Origin: B1SED10-75 sp964636865 | Lineage (GTDB): Bacteria > Bacillota > Dethiobacteria > DTU022 > PWGO01 | NCBI GenBank assembly: GCA_964636865.1 | Contig: CAZWVJ010000029.1 | Span: forward strand, 1-20,223 | Length of the DNA stretch: 20,223 nt | Direction of reading: 5' to 3' | Shown here: in pieces, positions 1 to 7,185 of the stretch | Numbering within the stretch: position 1 is the stretch's first letter | Layout of the letters: every line of letters starts with the position of its first letter | Notes under the pieces: model-generated | The model's database searches: none | Seen by the model: only the letters and a program-made list of their open reading frames with translations | What the model was told of the DNA's origin: nothing | Made by a program: the position numbers and the translations under genes

Positions 1-23
1 ATTATAGAATTACGCCGGGAAAA

Positions 24-50
24 CCTCGGACTTTAGTCCGAGGATGAGAG
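24..50 (+). repeat. IS200/IS605-like right-end hairpin
   Basis: A perfect 8-bp stem (CCTCGGAC at 24-31, GTCCGAGG at 36-43) with a TTTA loop is followed by ATGAG. A TTTA-type loop with an ATGA flank is typical of the right ends of IS200/IS605/IS1341-type elements, where the same sequence is the 3' scaffold of the TnpB omega RNA. A tnpB gene would lie upstream of the window, so it cannot be checked. There is no U-tract after the stem, which argues against a simple terminator. Confidence 0.4.
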
Positions 51-55
51 GCGGC

Positions 56-84
56 TTTACTTTTCACATTGCACATGGCATAAT
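56..84 (+). promoter_or_regulatory. Candidate promoter for the U32 gene
   Basis: TTTACT (56-61), a 17-bp spacer, then CATAAT (79-84) preceded by TG at 76-77 (extended -10). It lies about 130 bp upstream of the U32 gene start. The -35 match is only 4 of 6, so the call is tentative. Confidence 0.35.
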
Positions 85-211
85 AATTGCCCTTTGCTTA
101 CTTGTTATTATATGAGCTTAGGCAATTCATCAAAATTTAGAAATCAAAACTTAAGCAAGTTTTTACCTGAATATTTCTTCGGTGTCCTCTAAAGGGGGAA
201 GTAAAATCCTG

Positions 212-1519
212 ATGAATGAAAAGAGAAATGTCCCGAGTGCAAAAAATATAGATCATAAACCCGAGTTGGTAATCCCCGCCGGTGACCCGGAAAAAATGCG
301 TATAGCCATTCACTACGGTGCAGATGCAGTTTATGCCGGTTACCCGGGGCTCAACCTGCGTGCTTTTGCCTCCGGTTTTACCGAAGAAGAGTTTGCCGCA
401 GCCGTGGACTTGGCTCACAAATCGGGGATAAAGATTTATGCCGCCCTTAATATTTTTGTCCATCATCGCCATTTGGATGATGCCCGGGAGGCCCTGGAAT
501 CTCTTTCTCGTTTAAATGTTGATGCCCTTATCATCTCGGATCCCGGTCTTTTTGCCCTTTCCGGGGAAATAGCGCCCCATTTACCAGTTCATTTAAGTAC
601 CCAGGCGGGTGTCACCAACTGGCGCAGTGCTCAATTTTGGCAGCAGCAGGGAATTAAGCGCATTATCCCCGCGCGGGAACTTACCCTGGATGAAATAAAG
701 CAGATGCGGGAAAAAGTGGATCTCGAGCTGGAAGTTTTCGTGCACGGCGCTATGTGCATTGCTTATTCCGGCAGGTGCCTTTTAAGCGCTTATTTTACCG
801 GACGCGGCGCCAACCGCGGTGAATGCACCCACCCCTGTCGCTGGTATTACTACATTGTGGAAGAAGCAAGGCCTGCTGATCCGTTGGAGTTGGTAGAAGA
901 GGGGGAAGCCAGTTTCATATTGAGTTCCCGGGACCTGAATATGATTGCCTACCTCCCTCAATTAGTGGAAGCCGGGGTCAATGCCTTTAAAGTAGAAGGA
1001 CGCATGAAAGGTATTCATTATGTAGCCACGGTTACCCGAGTCTACCGTGAAGCTCTGGATCGATTATACGCCCATCCTCAGACATTTACTCCTGATCCTG
1101 CCTGGCATGAAGAACTGGCTAAAATAACTCATCGCCCCTACCATACCGGCTTTTATTTTGGCAAGCCGGAGCAGGTGGATCCTGCGGAAGAAAGAAATTA
1201 CCTGCAGGAGTGTATGCTTGCCGGAGTAGTTCTTGATTATGACCGGAAGAGGGGAATGGCCCTGGTAGAACAACGCAACAAGTTTGCCGCAGGTGAAAAA
1301 CTGGAAGTATTGAGCCCGCGGGTTAAACCCTTTCCGCTGCACATAACCTCTATTTACGATGCGTATGGCAGCGAGGTAAAAACGGCGCCCCATCCCCGCC
1401 AACACTTATGGATACCGGTGGAAAGGGAGTTGGCGCCTTATAATCTCCTGAGAAAATATATGCCCGCATCCCCTGTAAAATCAACCAATACCACTTCTAA
1501 CAACTTCGCCGATTCGTAA
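212..1519 (+). CDS. trhP: U32-family tRNA hydroxylation protein, TrhP-like
   Basis: This is a U32 'peptidase' family protein of 435 residues from the ATG at 212. It carries the full family signature E-x-F-x2-G-[SA]-[LIVM]-C-x4-G-x-C-x-[LIVM]-S in the stretch beginning EVFVHGAMC, followed by two more cysteines in GECTHPCRW. These four cysteines are the likely Fe-S ligands. TrhP-type members (YegQ in E. coli, YrrN/YrrO in Bacillus) act with prephenate to hydroxylate U34 of certain tRNAs; despite the name they are not proven proteases. The SRDLNMI and KVEGRMKG motifs also fit TrhP rather than the RlhA or UbiU/V branches. A longer reading from GTG at 182 is open, but a GGGGGAAG ribosome site at 194-201 favours ATG 212, and family similarity begins soon after (PELVIPAGD). 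The gene stands alone, without the usual neighbours (udk, greA, yrrM). The family is certain; the TrhP subgroup is likely. Confidence 0.85.
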   Translation: MNEKRNVPSAKNIDHKPELVIPAGDPEKMRIAIHYGADAVYAGYPGLNLRAFASGFTEEEFAAAVDLAHKSGIKIYAALNIFVHHRHLDDAREALESLSRLNVDALIISDPGLFALSGEIAPHLPVHLSTQAGVTNWRSAQFWQQQGIKRIIPARELTLDEIKQMREKVDLELEVFVHGAMCIAYSGRCLLSAYFTGRGANRGECTHPCRWYYYIVEEARPADPLELVEEGEASFILSSRDLNMIAYLPQLVEAGVNAFKVEGRMKGIHYVATVTRVYREALDRLYAHPQTFTPDPAWHEELAKITHRPYHTGFYFGKPEQVDPAEERNYLQECMLAGVVLDYDRKRGMALVEQRNKFAAGEKLEVLSPRVKPFPLHITSIYDAYGSEVKTAPHPRQHLWIPVERELAPYNLLRKYMPASPVKSTNTTSNNFADS

Positions 1520-1535
1520 AAATTCGCCTAATTAT

Positions 1536-1589
1536 GCCGGGCCTGACAGCGCTATTAGTTCCCTTACCATATAATTTGATTTGCCCGGC
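1536..1589. repeat. 7-bp inverted repeat GCCGGGC...GCCCGGC
   Basis: GCCGGGC (1536-1542) and GCCCGGC (1583-1589) are perfect inverted repeats 40 bp apart, starting 16 bp after the U32 stop codon. They could form a long-loop hairpin. A U-rich stretch follows only about 20 bp later (from 1609), so this is at best an untypical terminator. It could also be a remnant of a mobile element. Confidence 0.35.
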
Positions 1590-1667
1590 TTTAGCGTTAA
1601 CCACAGTTTCTTTTTTCTTCATTTTTCTCTGCTTTCTTAAAAGTTGTTAAACCTAGTTTCCAAGAAG

Positions 1668-1691
1668 TCGCCCATTTCTTTAAATGGGTGA
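1668..1691 (+). repeat. Second IS200/IS605-like right-end hairpin
   Basis: CCCATTT (1671-1677) pairs with AAATGGG (1682-1688) around a CTTT loop. The stem extends outward through a G-U pair to TCG/TGA, ten pairs in all. The sequence runs on as TGAATTGGC. The stem, the T-rich loop and the GATGAATT flank match the usual form of IS200/IS605-family right ends (TnpB omega RNA 3' scaffolds). No tnpB precedes it, only the U32 gene, so it would be a solitary remnant or a non-autonomous element. Confidence 0.4.
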
Positions 1692-1727
1692 TGAATTGGC
1701 AAAGTTTTTATGGTATTTTTCTGACAT

Positions 1728-1843
1728 ACTAAATGCAACCCTCTCATTTGTAAGACTAAATGCAACCAATTCTCCCGGTGGGGGTTGCATTTACTTTGTC
1801 AATTAACCTAAACAAAGTAAATTGAGCAACGCTCGTTTAGGTT
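1728..1843. repeat. Chain of direct and overlapping inverted repeats
   Basis: ACTAAATGCAACC occurs twice as a direct repeat (1728-1740 and 1755-1767). TAAATGCAACC (1757-1767) is inverted as GGTTGCATTTA (1783-1793). ATTTACTTTGT (1789-1799) is inverted as ACAAAGTAAAT (1812-1822). AACCTAAAC (1805-1813) is inverted as GTTTAGGTT (1835-1843), with an inner GAGC/GCTC hairpin (1824-1834). Neighbouring hairpins share bases, so only alternate ones can form together. With the features at 1536-1691 and the promoter at 1845, this accounts for the 425-bp gene-free stretch 1520-1944; no ORF of note was seen there. Confidence 0.7.
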
Positions 1844-1844
1844 C

Positions 1845-1873
1845 TTAACAAGAGTTAAGATACGTGGTATAAT
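1845..1873 (+). promoter_or_regulatory. Sigma-A-type promoter for the acylase gene
   Basis: TTAACA (1845-1850), a 17-bp spacer, then a perfect TATAAT (1868-1873) with an extended TG at 1865-1866. Transcription would start near 1880, about 65 nt before the TTG start of the acylase gene. The -35 box begins two bases after the last inverted repeat of the preceding repeat cluster. Confidence 0.65.
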
Positions 1874-1944
1874 TTTGCCGAGTTTTAGAAATATTAGGAA
1901 TTATATTTAGCAAAGAAATAACCAAATAATAAGGGGGAAGACAT

Positions 1945-4365
1945 TTGAAAAAGTTTTTTGTGCTGGTGATGTGCCTTTTGATTATTTTGCCGTTATGGGG
2001 ATGTTCTCCTGAGGAGACGGGGGTTATGGACTGGATAAAGTGGTTTTTTAACCGGGGAAGCGGTACCCCCGTTTACAGCGGCAATGTTCAAACGGGAGTG
2101 GAAGAACCGGTAAACATTTATTACGATGATTACGGCACTCCTCATATTTATGCGGAAAAAGATGCGGATTTATTTTTTGCCCAGGGGTATGCCCATGCCA
2201 ATGATCGCCTTTTTCAGATGGATCTCATGCGCAGGATGGTCTCCGGCAGGTTGACAGAAATAGTGGGGGGTGCTCAAGAAGGAATGGTGGAAGACGACAT
2301 TTTTCATCGGACGGTGGGCTTCCGCCGGGCAGCGGAGAAAAACCTGGATGAACTGTCCGACAGAACTCTCGATATGCTTGATGCCTATGCGGCAGGGGTT
2401 AACGCTTATATTGAGGAAAACAAGGACGAACTCCCCCCGGAATTTGTCCTTTTTGATTATGTCCCTGAAGATTGGACACCTGTAGACTCCATGGTCATTA
2501 CAAAGTTGATTGCCTGGGGGCTGGGGGGTAACATGGAAACAGAGCTGTTTTTATACGCCCTCGCCGGGGAAATTGGTGAAGACAGCGAAAAATTTGAAGA
2601 CATTCTTCCTACCTATCTGGAATATGGCCCTAAGGGTGTCGAGGGAGCTCTCTCCGCAAAGGATGTTGAAGGCGCCACCGAATTAATGGAGTTGTCGCGT
2701 AATGCCGGCCTGGGTGATGAAATTGCCGGGTTGGGCTCCAACAACTGGGCTATCAGCGGCGAACACACCGAAACGGGAGGAGCGCTTCTGGCCAGTGACA
2801 TGCACCTACCCATGGACTTGCCTTCCATATGGTTTAAGAATCACCTGGTGGTCCCCGGGGAATTAAAAGTTACCGGCGTGATGTTTCCCGGCGTTCCGGG
2901 AGTGGTTGCCGGTTATAACGAGCATATTGCCTGGGCGGAAACGAACCTCGGCCCCGATGTCATGGACCTTTACGAGATAGATTTTCATGATGAAGATCCG
3001 CATAAATATCGTTACGACGATGATTGGATAGAAGCGGAAGTGATCAAGGAAGTCGTTGAAGTAAGAGGGGAAGAAGATATCGAACTGGAAATTTTAGAAA
3101 CCAAACATGGCCCCGTTATTTCAGATGCGGTAGATATGGACACGGATTTGAGCTTGAAGTGGACGGGTCTTGAAGGCACAACCGAGGCGGATGCTTTGAA
3201 AGGCATGATGGAAGCCACGAACTTTGATGAATTTCGCGAGGCCATGCAGAATTGGGAAGTTCCGGCGCAGAACTTCCTTTACGCGGATGTGGAAGGCAAC
3301 ATCGGCTATCTGGGCAATGGAAAGTTTCCCATCAGATCCGAGGCCCACGAAGAAGCAGGCAATGGATTGCTGCCCGTTCCCGGTTGGTCCAGCGATTACG
3401 AGTGGGAAGGGTTTGTGGATATGGATGAAGTTCCTTCCCTTTATAATCCCCCGGAGGGTAAGATAGCCACTGCCAATCACCGCATCGTAGATGAGGATTA
3501 CCCCCATTTTCTCACCCACGAGTGGGGGCATCCCTCCCGGGCTATGAGTATATTAAAACACCTGGAAGAAATGGATAATTACACTTTGGAAGATATGAAA
3601 GAAATTCAGTCCAGTTTTTACAATTATCAGGCCAAAATGTTGATGCCCGAGTTACTTGCATCACTGCAGGAAGCTTCAGAGGATATGGAGAGCATGGAAA
3701 AAGAAGCGCTGGAAATTCTGCAGGAATGGGGAGAGGATCCCGTGGATGAAGTAGATGCTCCCGCGCCGGCAGTATTTTGGCATTTCTATTCTACGTTCCT
3801 GCATAATATATTTGAGGATCAAGTTTCCGAAGAACTCATGGAAAAAGCTTATGGATACGGGGCTTTGCTCCAGGTAATCGACCAAAAAATAATTGAAGGA
3901 GAATCGGTGTGGGTTGACGACATAGATGGATTAATTCAGGATTCTTTTGCAGAGGCAATAGCTGACCTCGGTGAAGAAATGGGTGGAGACTTGCAAGATT
4001 GGGAGTGGGGAGACATTCATACCATCACCTTTAAGCATCATATAGGTGAGGATGTTAGCGCGCGGGATTATAACCGGGGACCAAAACCGGTGGGCGGAAG
4101 CCTTGCTACTCCCGCTAATATGGGCTTTACCCCTACTGCGGAGATGCCCTATGAAGTTTGGATTAGCGCTCCTTACCGTTATATCATAGACATGTCGAAC
4201 CATGAAGCTTACGATTCGCTGGCCATAGGAAACTCCGGGCATATCCGCAGTGAGCATTATGATGACCAGATGGAGTTATGGTTGGAAATGGATTATCTGG
4301 AGATGTTGTTTGAACGGGAAGACATTGAAGCCCTGGACAGAATTTTAACCCTGGAACCCAGGTAA
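1945..4365 (+). CDS. Penicillin-acylase-family (S45) Ntn hydrolase, lipoprotein
   Basis: An 806-residue member of the penicillin amidase/acyl-homoserine-lactone acylase family (N-terminal nucleophile hydrolases, MEROPS S45). The N-terminus is a lipoprotein signal with lipobox LWGC (Cys20), so the enzyme should be anchored outside the membrane. The autocleavage and nucleophile site is G-S-N-N-W, making Ser265 the first residue of the beta chain; the preceding part is the alpha chain. Other family hallmarks are PGVPGVVAGYNEHIAWAETN, QNFLYADVEGNIGYLGNG and the TANHRIVDEDYPHF loop. The length is normal for the family. Such enzymes hydrolyse an amide bond between an acyl group and an amine; the substrate cannot be read from sequence. 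It starts at TTG 1945 with AAGGGGGAAG at 1931-1940, and no better start exists. The protein is very rich in Asp and Glu. Its last 24 codons overlap the converging MATE gene. Confidence 0.92.
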   Translation: MKKFFVLVMCLLIILPLWGCSPEETGVMDWIKWFFNRGSGTPVYSGNVQTGVEEPVNIYYDDYGTPHIYAEKDADLFFAQGYAHANDRLFQMDLMRRMVSGRLTEIVGGAQEGMVEDDIFHRTVGFRRAAEKNLDELSDRTLDMLDAYAAGVNAYIEENKDELPPEFVLFDYVPEDWTPVDSMVITKLIAWGLGGNMETELFLYALAGEIGEDSEKFEDILPTYLEYGPKGVEGALSAKDVEGATELMELSRNAGLGDEIAGLGSNNWAISGEHTETGGALLASDMHLPMDLPSIWFKNHLVVPGELKVTGVMFPGVPGVVAGYNEHIAWAETNLGPDVMDLYEIDFHDEDPHKYRYDDDWIEAEVIKEVVEVRGEEDIELEILETKHGPVISDAVDMDTDLSLKWTGLEGTTEADALKGMMEATNFDEFREAMQNWEVPAQNFLYADVEGNIGYLGNGKFPIRSEAHEEAGNGLLPVPGWSSDYEWEGFVDMDEVPSLYNPPEGKIATANHRIVDEDYPHFLTHEWGHPSRAMSILKHLEEMDNYTLEDMKEIQSSFYNYQAKMLMPELLASLQEASEDMESMEKEALEILQEWGEDPVDEVDAPAPAVFWHFYSTFLHNIFEDQVSEELMEKAYGYGALLQVIDQKIIEGESVWVDDIDGLIQDSFAEAIADLGEEMGGDLQDWEWGDIHTITFKHHIGEDVSARDYNRGPKPVGGSLATPANMGFTPTAEMPYEVWISAPYRYIIDMSNHEAYDSLAIGNSGHIRSEHYDDQMELWLEMDYLEMLFEREDIEALDRILTLEPR

Positions 4366-5681
4366 CCCCAAAAAGTAAGCCCTAGATTTTTGAAGGCCCG
4401 GTTTATAAGGAAGAGGGCGATGAGGCAGGTGAGCAGATCCGCTGCGGGTGCGGAAAACCATATACCGTCCAGGCCGAACCAGAATTCAAACAGGTAAGCC
4501 AGGGGAACAAAGAAAAGAAACTGGCGGGATACAGCCAATATAAGAGCGGGGAGGCCCCTGCCGATACCCTGAAACAGAACTGAAGACATAATCTGCAGGG
4601 CAGCCAGAGGAAAAGTAATTACCATAATACGCAGCGCATAGGAACCCAAAACCAGTAGTTCCGGTTCCCGGTTGAATATGCCGATAAAGGTGGCGGGAAA
4701 TATTACAAACAGCGCGGTTACTATCAGGGAAAAGACGAAAGCAAGCATAGTGGCCTTAAAAAAAGCTTCTCGTACCCTGCCGTAGAGCTTGCCCCCGTAA
4801 TTGAAGCCGATAATAGTGAGCAGCCCCTGGGAAATACCTATGCAGGGAAGCAGGATCACCATTTGCAGGCGGACAATAATTCCTAAAACAGCTATAGCTA
4901 CATGATCATACCCGCCCAAAATACGGTTAATGAAAATTATGGCCAGGTTAAAGGCTACCTGCATGAATATGGCGGGAATGCCTACCCGGTATATTTCCAC
5001 AACCACGCTCCAGCGCGGCAAAAACCACTTCAGTGATATTTTAAGCATGCTATTTCCGAAGATGAAATAATAGACCACATAGAGAAGAATCAGGCTGCGG
5101 GAAATTACCGTGGCCAGTGCTGCCCCTCTTATTCCCAGCCCTAAAGCAAAAATAAAGACCGGATCCAGGGCAATATTCAACAATGCTCCCGCCACCATGA
5201 TTTTCATGGCTACCATGGCGCTACCTTCTCCCCGAATCACATTGTTACCCATCATCATTAAAAAAATAGTGGGGGCGCCCCACATAATAATAGACAGGTA
5301 ATCAAAAGTGTCGCCCATAATTTCCGGGGTGGCGCCGAAAACTACCAGCAGATCGTCCAGGTAGAAAAAGCCGATTAAAATTACAGCGACCCCAAGCAAA
5401 AAAGCAAGGGAAAATGATTGACTGGCTGTTTCGCTTGCTTCTTCATACTGGGCGGCTCCCAACTGGCGGGCAACGAGAGAAGCCGCTCCTACTCCCGTGC
5501 CAATGGCAACCCCGCCCAGCATCATCTGAACTGGAAAGGCAACGGAGAGAGCGGCGAGGGCCCCACTACCCAGCATGCCCACAAATATGGTGTCCATAAT
5601 GTTGAAGGAAACATTAACCAGCATGCCGGTGGTAGCCGGGAGGGAATGTTTCATAATGAGAGAAAAAATATTACTTCCCAA
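4293..5681 (-). CDS. MATE-family multidrug/Na+ efflux transporter
   Basis: An integral membrane protein of about 460 residues with twelve predicted helices. It has the MATE layout: SLPATTGMLVNVSFNIMDTIFVG in helix 1, then GTGVGAASLVARQLGA and a second MatE repeat after about residue 230 (GIPAIFMQVAFNLAIIFINRIL, then QGLLTIIGFNYGG). MATE proteins export cationic compounds in exchange for Na+ or H+. The only canonical start is TTG at 5681, which has no ribosome site. In-frame sequence upstream, ending TDL just before it, still looks like MATE N-termini (TDLTxGSI). The frame stays open to ATC codons at 5711 and 5708, just after the upstream gene's stop; the one at 5708 is 6 nt after GAGGTG. A non-standard ATC start coupled to the upstream gene is therefore possible. 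The C-terminal 24 codons run antisense into the acylase gene. Confidence 0.9.
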   Translation of the reverse strand: MGSNIFSLIMKHSLPATTGMLVNVSFNIMDTIFVGMLGSGALAALSVAFPVQMMLGGVAIGTGVGAASLVARQLGAAQYEEASETASQSFSLAFLLGVAVILIGFFYLDDLLVVFGATPEIMGDTFDYLSIIMWGAPTIFLMMMGNNVIRGEGSAMVAMKIMVAGALLNIALDPVFIFALGLGIRGAALATVISRSLILLYVVYYFIFGNSMLKISLKWFLPRWSVVVEIYRVGIPAIFMQVAFNLAIIFINRILGGYDHVAIAVLGIIVRLQMVILLPCIGISQGLLTIIGFNYGGKLYGRVREAFFKATMLAFVFSLIVTALFVIFPATFIGIFNREPELLVLGSYALRIMVITFPLAALQIMSSVLFQGIGRGLPALILAVSRQFLFFVPLAYLFEFWFGLDGIWFSAPAADLLTCLIALFLINRAFKNLGLTFWGYLGSRVKILSRASMSSRSNNISR

Positions 5682-5711
5682 CAGATCTGTGCGGTTGTCT
5701 GTGGCGATGAT

Positions 5712-6290
5712 CTACACCTCATTTTCCCGGCCTTTGCTCGCAAGGAATGAACGAAAGCCGGATAATTGCCGGTTATATTCCTCCTCCAGTGGTTCGCAAA
5801 CCGATTGATATAAATCACTTTCCCGCACATTTACTTTGTAAATGGCGTTTCCCTTTATTCCTTCTTGAGCCAACTGTTGAAGCATCATCTGGCTGTTTTC
5901 TTCGGCAGTTTTTTGTTTTTCTTGTTCCATTTTTTGCTCATATTCTTCGTAAATTTGATTGACCTCGTTGCAAGCATTCAGGAGAGCCTCATCTTGAGCC
6001 AGGTGCTTTAAAACATGGAGAACTGTCGGGGTGTTCTTAAAATTAATCCCGTCGGCAAACTGTTGGAAAAATAATTCGGTAACGGCATCTTTAGCTTTGT
6101 CGGGGTATTTTTCCAAGGCCTCCACGGCTTTTTCCGGGGCTGTTTTATTTTCCAGGAGAGAGGCAGCCAATACTTCGGCTGCTTTCAAATATTCCCGGTT
6201 TTCATCTGCGGTTTCGGTGTCGTTGGAGGCTTGAGCGTATTCTTTGGTTTTTTCCAAAGCTATTTCTGTTGCTGACTTTATTTTTTTCAT
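5712..6290 (-). CDS. Uncharacterised coiled-coil-like protein
   Basis: I do not recognise a function. The 192-residue protein starts at ATG 6290 behind AAAGGGGGGAA, a near-perfect ribosome site. A longer upstream reading from 6395 would use a hydrophobic leader encoded in what looks like the promoter region, and is rejected. It opens MKKIKSATEIALEKT, a start I associate loosely with other unnamed soluble proteins. It is hydrophilic, mostly helical, and has a Glu/Gln/Lys-rich stretch (EEYEQKMEQEKQKTAEEN) likely to be coiled coil. No signal peptide, membrane segment or catalytic motif is visible. It has a single late Cys (SVCEPLEEEYNRQL) and lies immediately upstream of the MATE gene on the same strand, 30 nt apart, so the two are probably one transcript. 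Confidence 0.8.
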   Translation of the reverse strand: MKKIKSATEIALEKTKEYAQASNDTETADENREYLKAAEVLAASLLENKTAPEKAVEALEKYPDKAKDAVTELFFQQFADGINFKNTPTVLHVLKHLAQDEALLNACNEVNQIYEEYEQKMEQEKQKTAEENSQMMLQQLAQEGIKGNAIYKVNVRESDLYQSVCEPLEEEYNRQLSGFRSFLASKGRENEV

Positions 6291-6303
6291 TCCATTTCCC
6301 CCC

Positions 6304-6331
6304 TTTAACATTTTATTTAGTGTGGTATAAT
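6304..6331 (+). promoter_or_regulatory. Possible upstream promoter for the MBL gene
   Basis: TATAAT (6326-6331) has an extended TG at 6323-6324. The only -35-like sequence is a weak TTTAAC (6304-6309) 16 bp upstream. It would give a leader of about 120 nt containing the TGCCGG inverted repeat. Confidence 0.3.
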
Positions 6332-6359
6332 AAGCACTAGCTAAGAAAACTGTTATGAT

Positions 6360-6376
6360 TGCCGGAATTACCGGCA
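6360..6376. promoter_or_regulatory. Palindrome TGCCGG-N5-CCGGCA, possible operator
   Basis: A perfect 6-bp inverted repeat around AATTA lies between the divergent genes. Its size and position suit a dimeric regulator site, but no regulator can be assigned. It lacks a U-tract on either strand, so a terminator is unlikely. Confidence 0.35.
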
Positions 6377-6388
6377 GGGAAACTGGCA

Positions 6389-6418
6389 TTGTCAATTTAA
6401 GTCACACTCCATTATAAC
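6389..6418 (+). promoter_or_regulatory. Promoter for the MBL-DtxR-YibE/F gene group
   Basis: TTGTCA (6389-6394), an 18-bp spacer, then TATAAC (6413-6418). It gives a leader of about 30 nt to the MBL gene. The -10 shares bases with the opposing promoter at 6411-6439. Confidence 0.5.
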
Positions 6419-6439
6419 AAAGCCAGCTAACTATGAGAA
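6411..6439 (-). promoter_or_regulatory. Divergent promoter for the 5712-6290 gene and MATE gene
   Basis: Read on the minus strand: TTCTCA (6439-6434), a 17-bp spacer, then TATAAT (6416-6411) preceded by TG one base upstream (extended -10). It would give a leader of about 115 nt. The plus-strand -10 at 6413-6418 overlaps it. Confidence 0.45.
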
Positions 6440-6457
6440 CAAGGAGGAATGGAAGAA

Positions 6458-7135
6458 ATGCATGTGCAAGGAAAAATTTATGCTTATCCCTGGAGGGGCA
6501 ATGGAAACAATTGCAATACTTATCTACTGGCGGGAAATAAGAATGTTCTGGTGGATCCCGGCCATATACGTAATGAGTTTCGGGAAAGCTGTTTAGAAAC
6601 TTTAGAAAAGGAATTGGCGGAAGACGGCTTTAGTTGGGAAAACATAGATGTAGTTTTGTGTACGCACGGACACCCCGATCACTATGAATCTGCGGGAACG
6701 GTTAGGGATAAAAGCGGTGCCCGCGTTTTTCTTTTTAAAGAAGAAGAGCCTCTTTTAGACGCCATGGCACGCATGTTCCGTGAGCGGCACGGCGATAATG
6801 CTCCCGATCTCACCCCTGATGTCCTTTTGGATGAAGGCGAATTAGAGTTGGGTGATATTACCCTGGAAGTCATTCATACTCCCGGTCATTCCCCCGGTTC
6901 GGCGTGCTTTTATATTCCCGCGGAAAACGTGCTTGTTAGCGGCGATACCGTTTTTAGGGGAAGCATCGGCCGGACGGATCTACCCGGCGGCGATATGGGA
7001 GCCATGAAGTCCAGCGTTGATAAGTTGGCAAGCTTGGAAGGCGTGGAACTCCTTTTGCCCGGACACATGGATCCGGTGAAAGGTGAAGAAGAAGTAAGGC
7101 GGAACTTTATGAGCATCAAAACTTTCTTTTTCTAA
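6458..7135 (+). CDS. MBL-fold metallo-hydrolase
   Basis: A cytoplasmic metallo-beta-lactamase-fold hydrolase of 225 residues with a complete metal site. It has THGHPDH (about residues 69-75), HTPGHSPGS (His144), SGDTVF (Asp163) and LPGHMDPV (His203). Ligands for two metals, usually Zn or Fe, are all present. The fold covers glyoxalase II-like thiolesterases, lactonases and persulfide dioxygenases; nothing here picks one, and it is not evidence of beta-lactam resistance. Two in-frame starts exist. ATG 6458 is preferred because AAGGAGG (6441-6447) is 10 nt away, whereas ATG 6449 leaves one base. It is followed after 50 bp by the metal-responsive regulator gene, so the two are likely co-transcribed. 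Confidence 0.88.
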   Translation: MHVQGKIYAYPWRGNGNNCNTYLLAGNKNVLVDPGHIRNEFRESCLETLEKELAEDGFSWENIDVVLCTHGHPDHYESAGTVRDKSGARVFLFKEEEPLLDAMARMFRERHGDNAPDLTPDVLLDEGELELGDITLEVIHTPGHSPGSACFYIPAENVLVSGDTVFRGSIGRTDLPGGDMGAMKSSVDKLASLEGVELLLPGHMDPVKGEEEVRRNFMSIKTFFF

Positions 7136-7185
7136 ACGGTCGCTTTCCGGTTGTCTTGAAGAATACTGCGGGAGGTGGGTGGAGC

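Noticed and set aside
1728..1793. CRISPR-like repeat, from two ACTAAATGCAACC copies
   Set aside because: There are only two copies, 27 bp apart, with an inverted third; there is no regular array and no cas genes.
3121..3531. 136-codon frame antisense to the acylase gene
   Set aside because: It is a by-product of the codon pattern of the acylase; it has no ribosome site and no recognisable protein features. Similar antisense frames elsewhere were left out for the same reason.
6291..6395. Longer start for the 5712-6290 gene with a hydrophobic leader
   Set aside because: The leader covers the palindrome and the -10-like region, lacks a ribosome site, and the internal ATG 6290 has a near-perfect one.
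6458..7135. Beta-lactamase, from the MBL fold and the nearby 'penicillin acylase'
   Set aside because: There is no secretion signal, and the MBL motifs fit general hydrolases. The acylase family name does not imply beta-lactam substrates, so no resistance locus is claimed.
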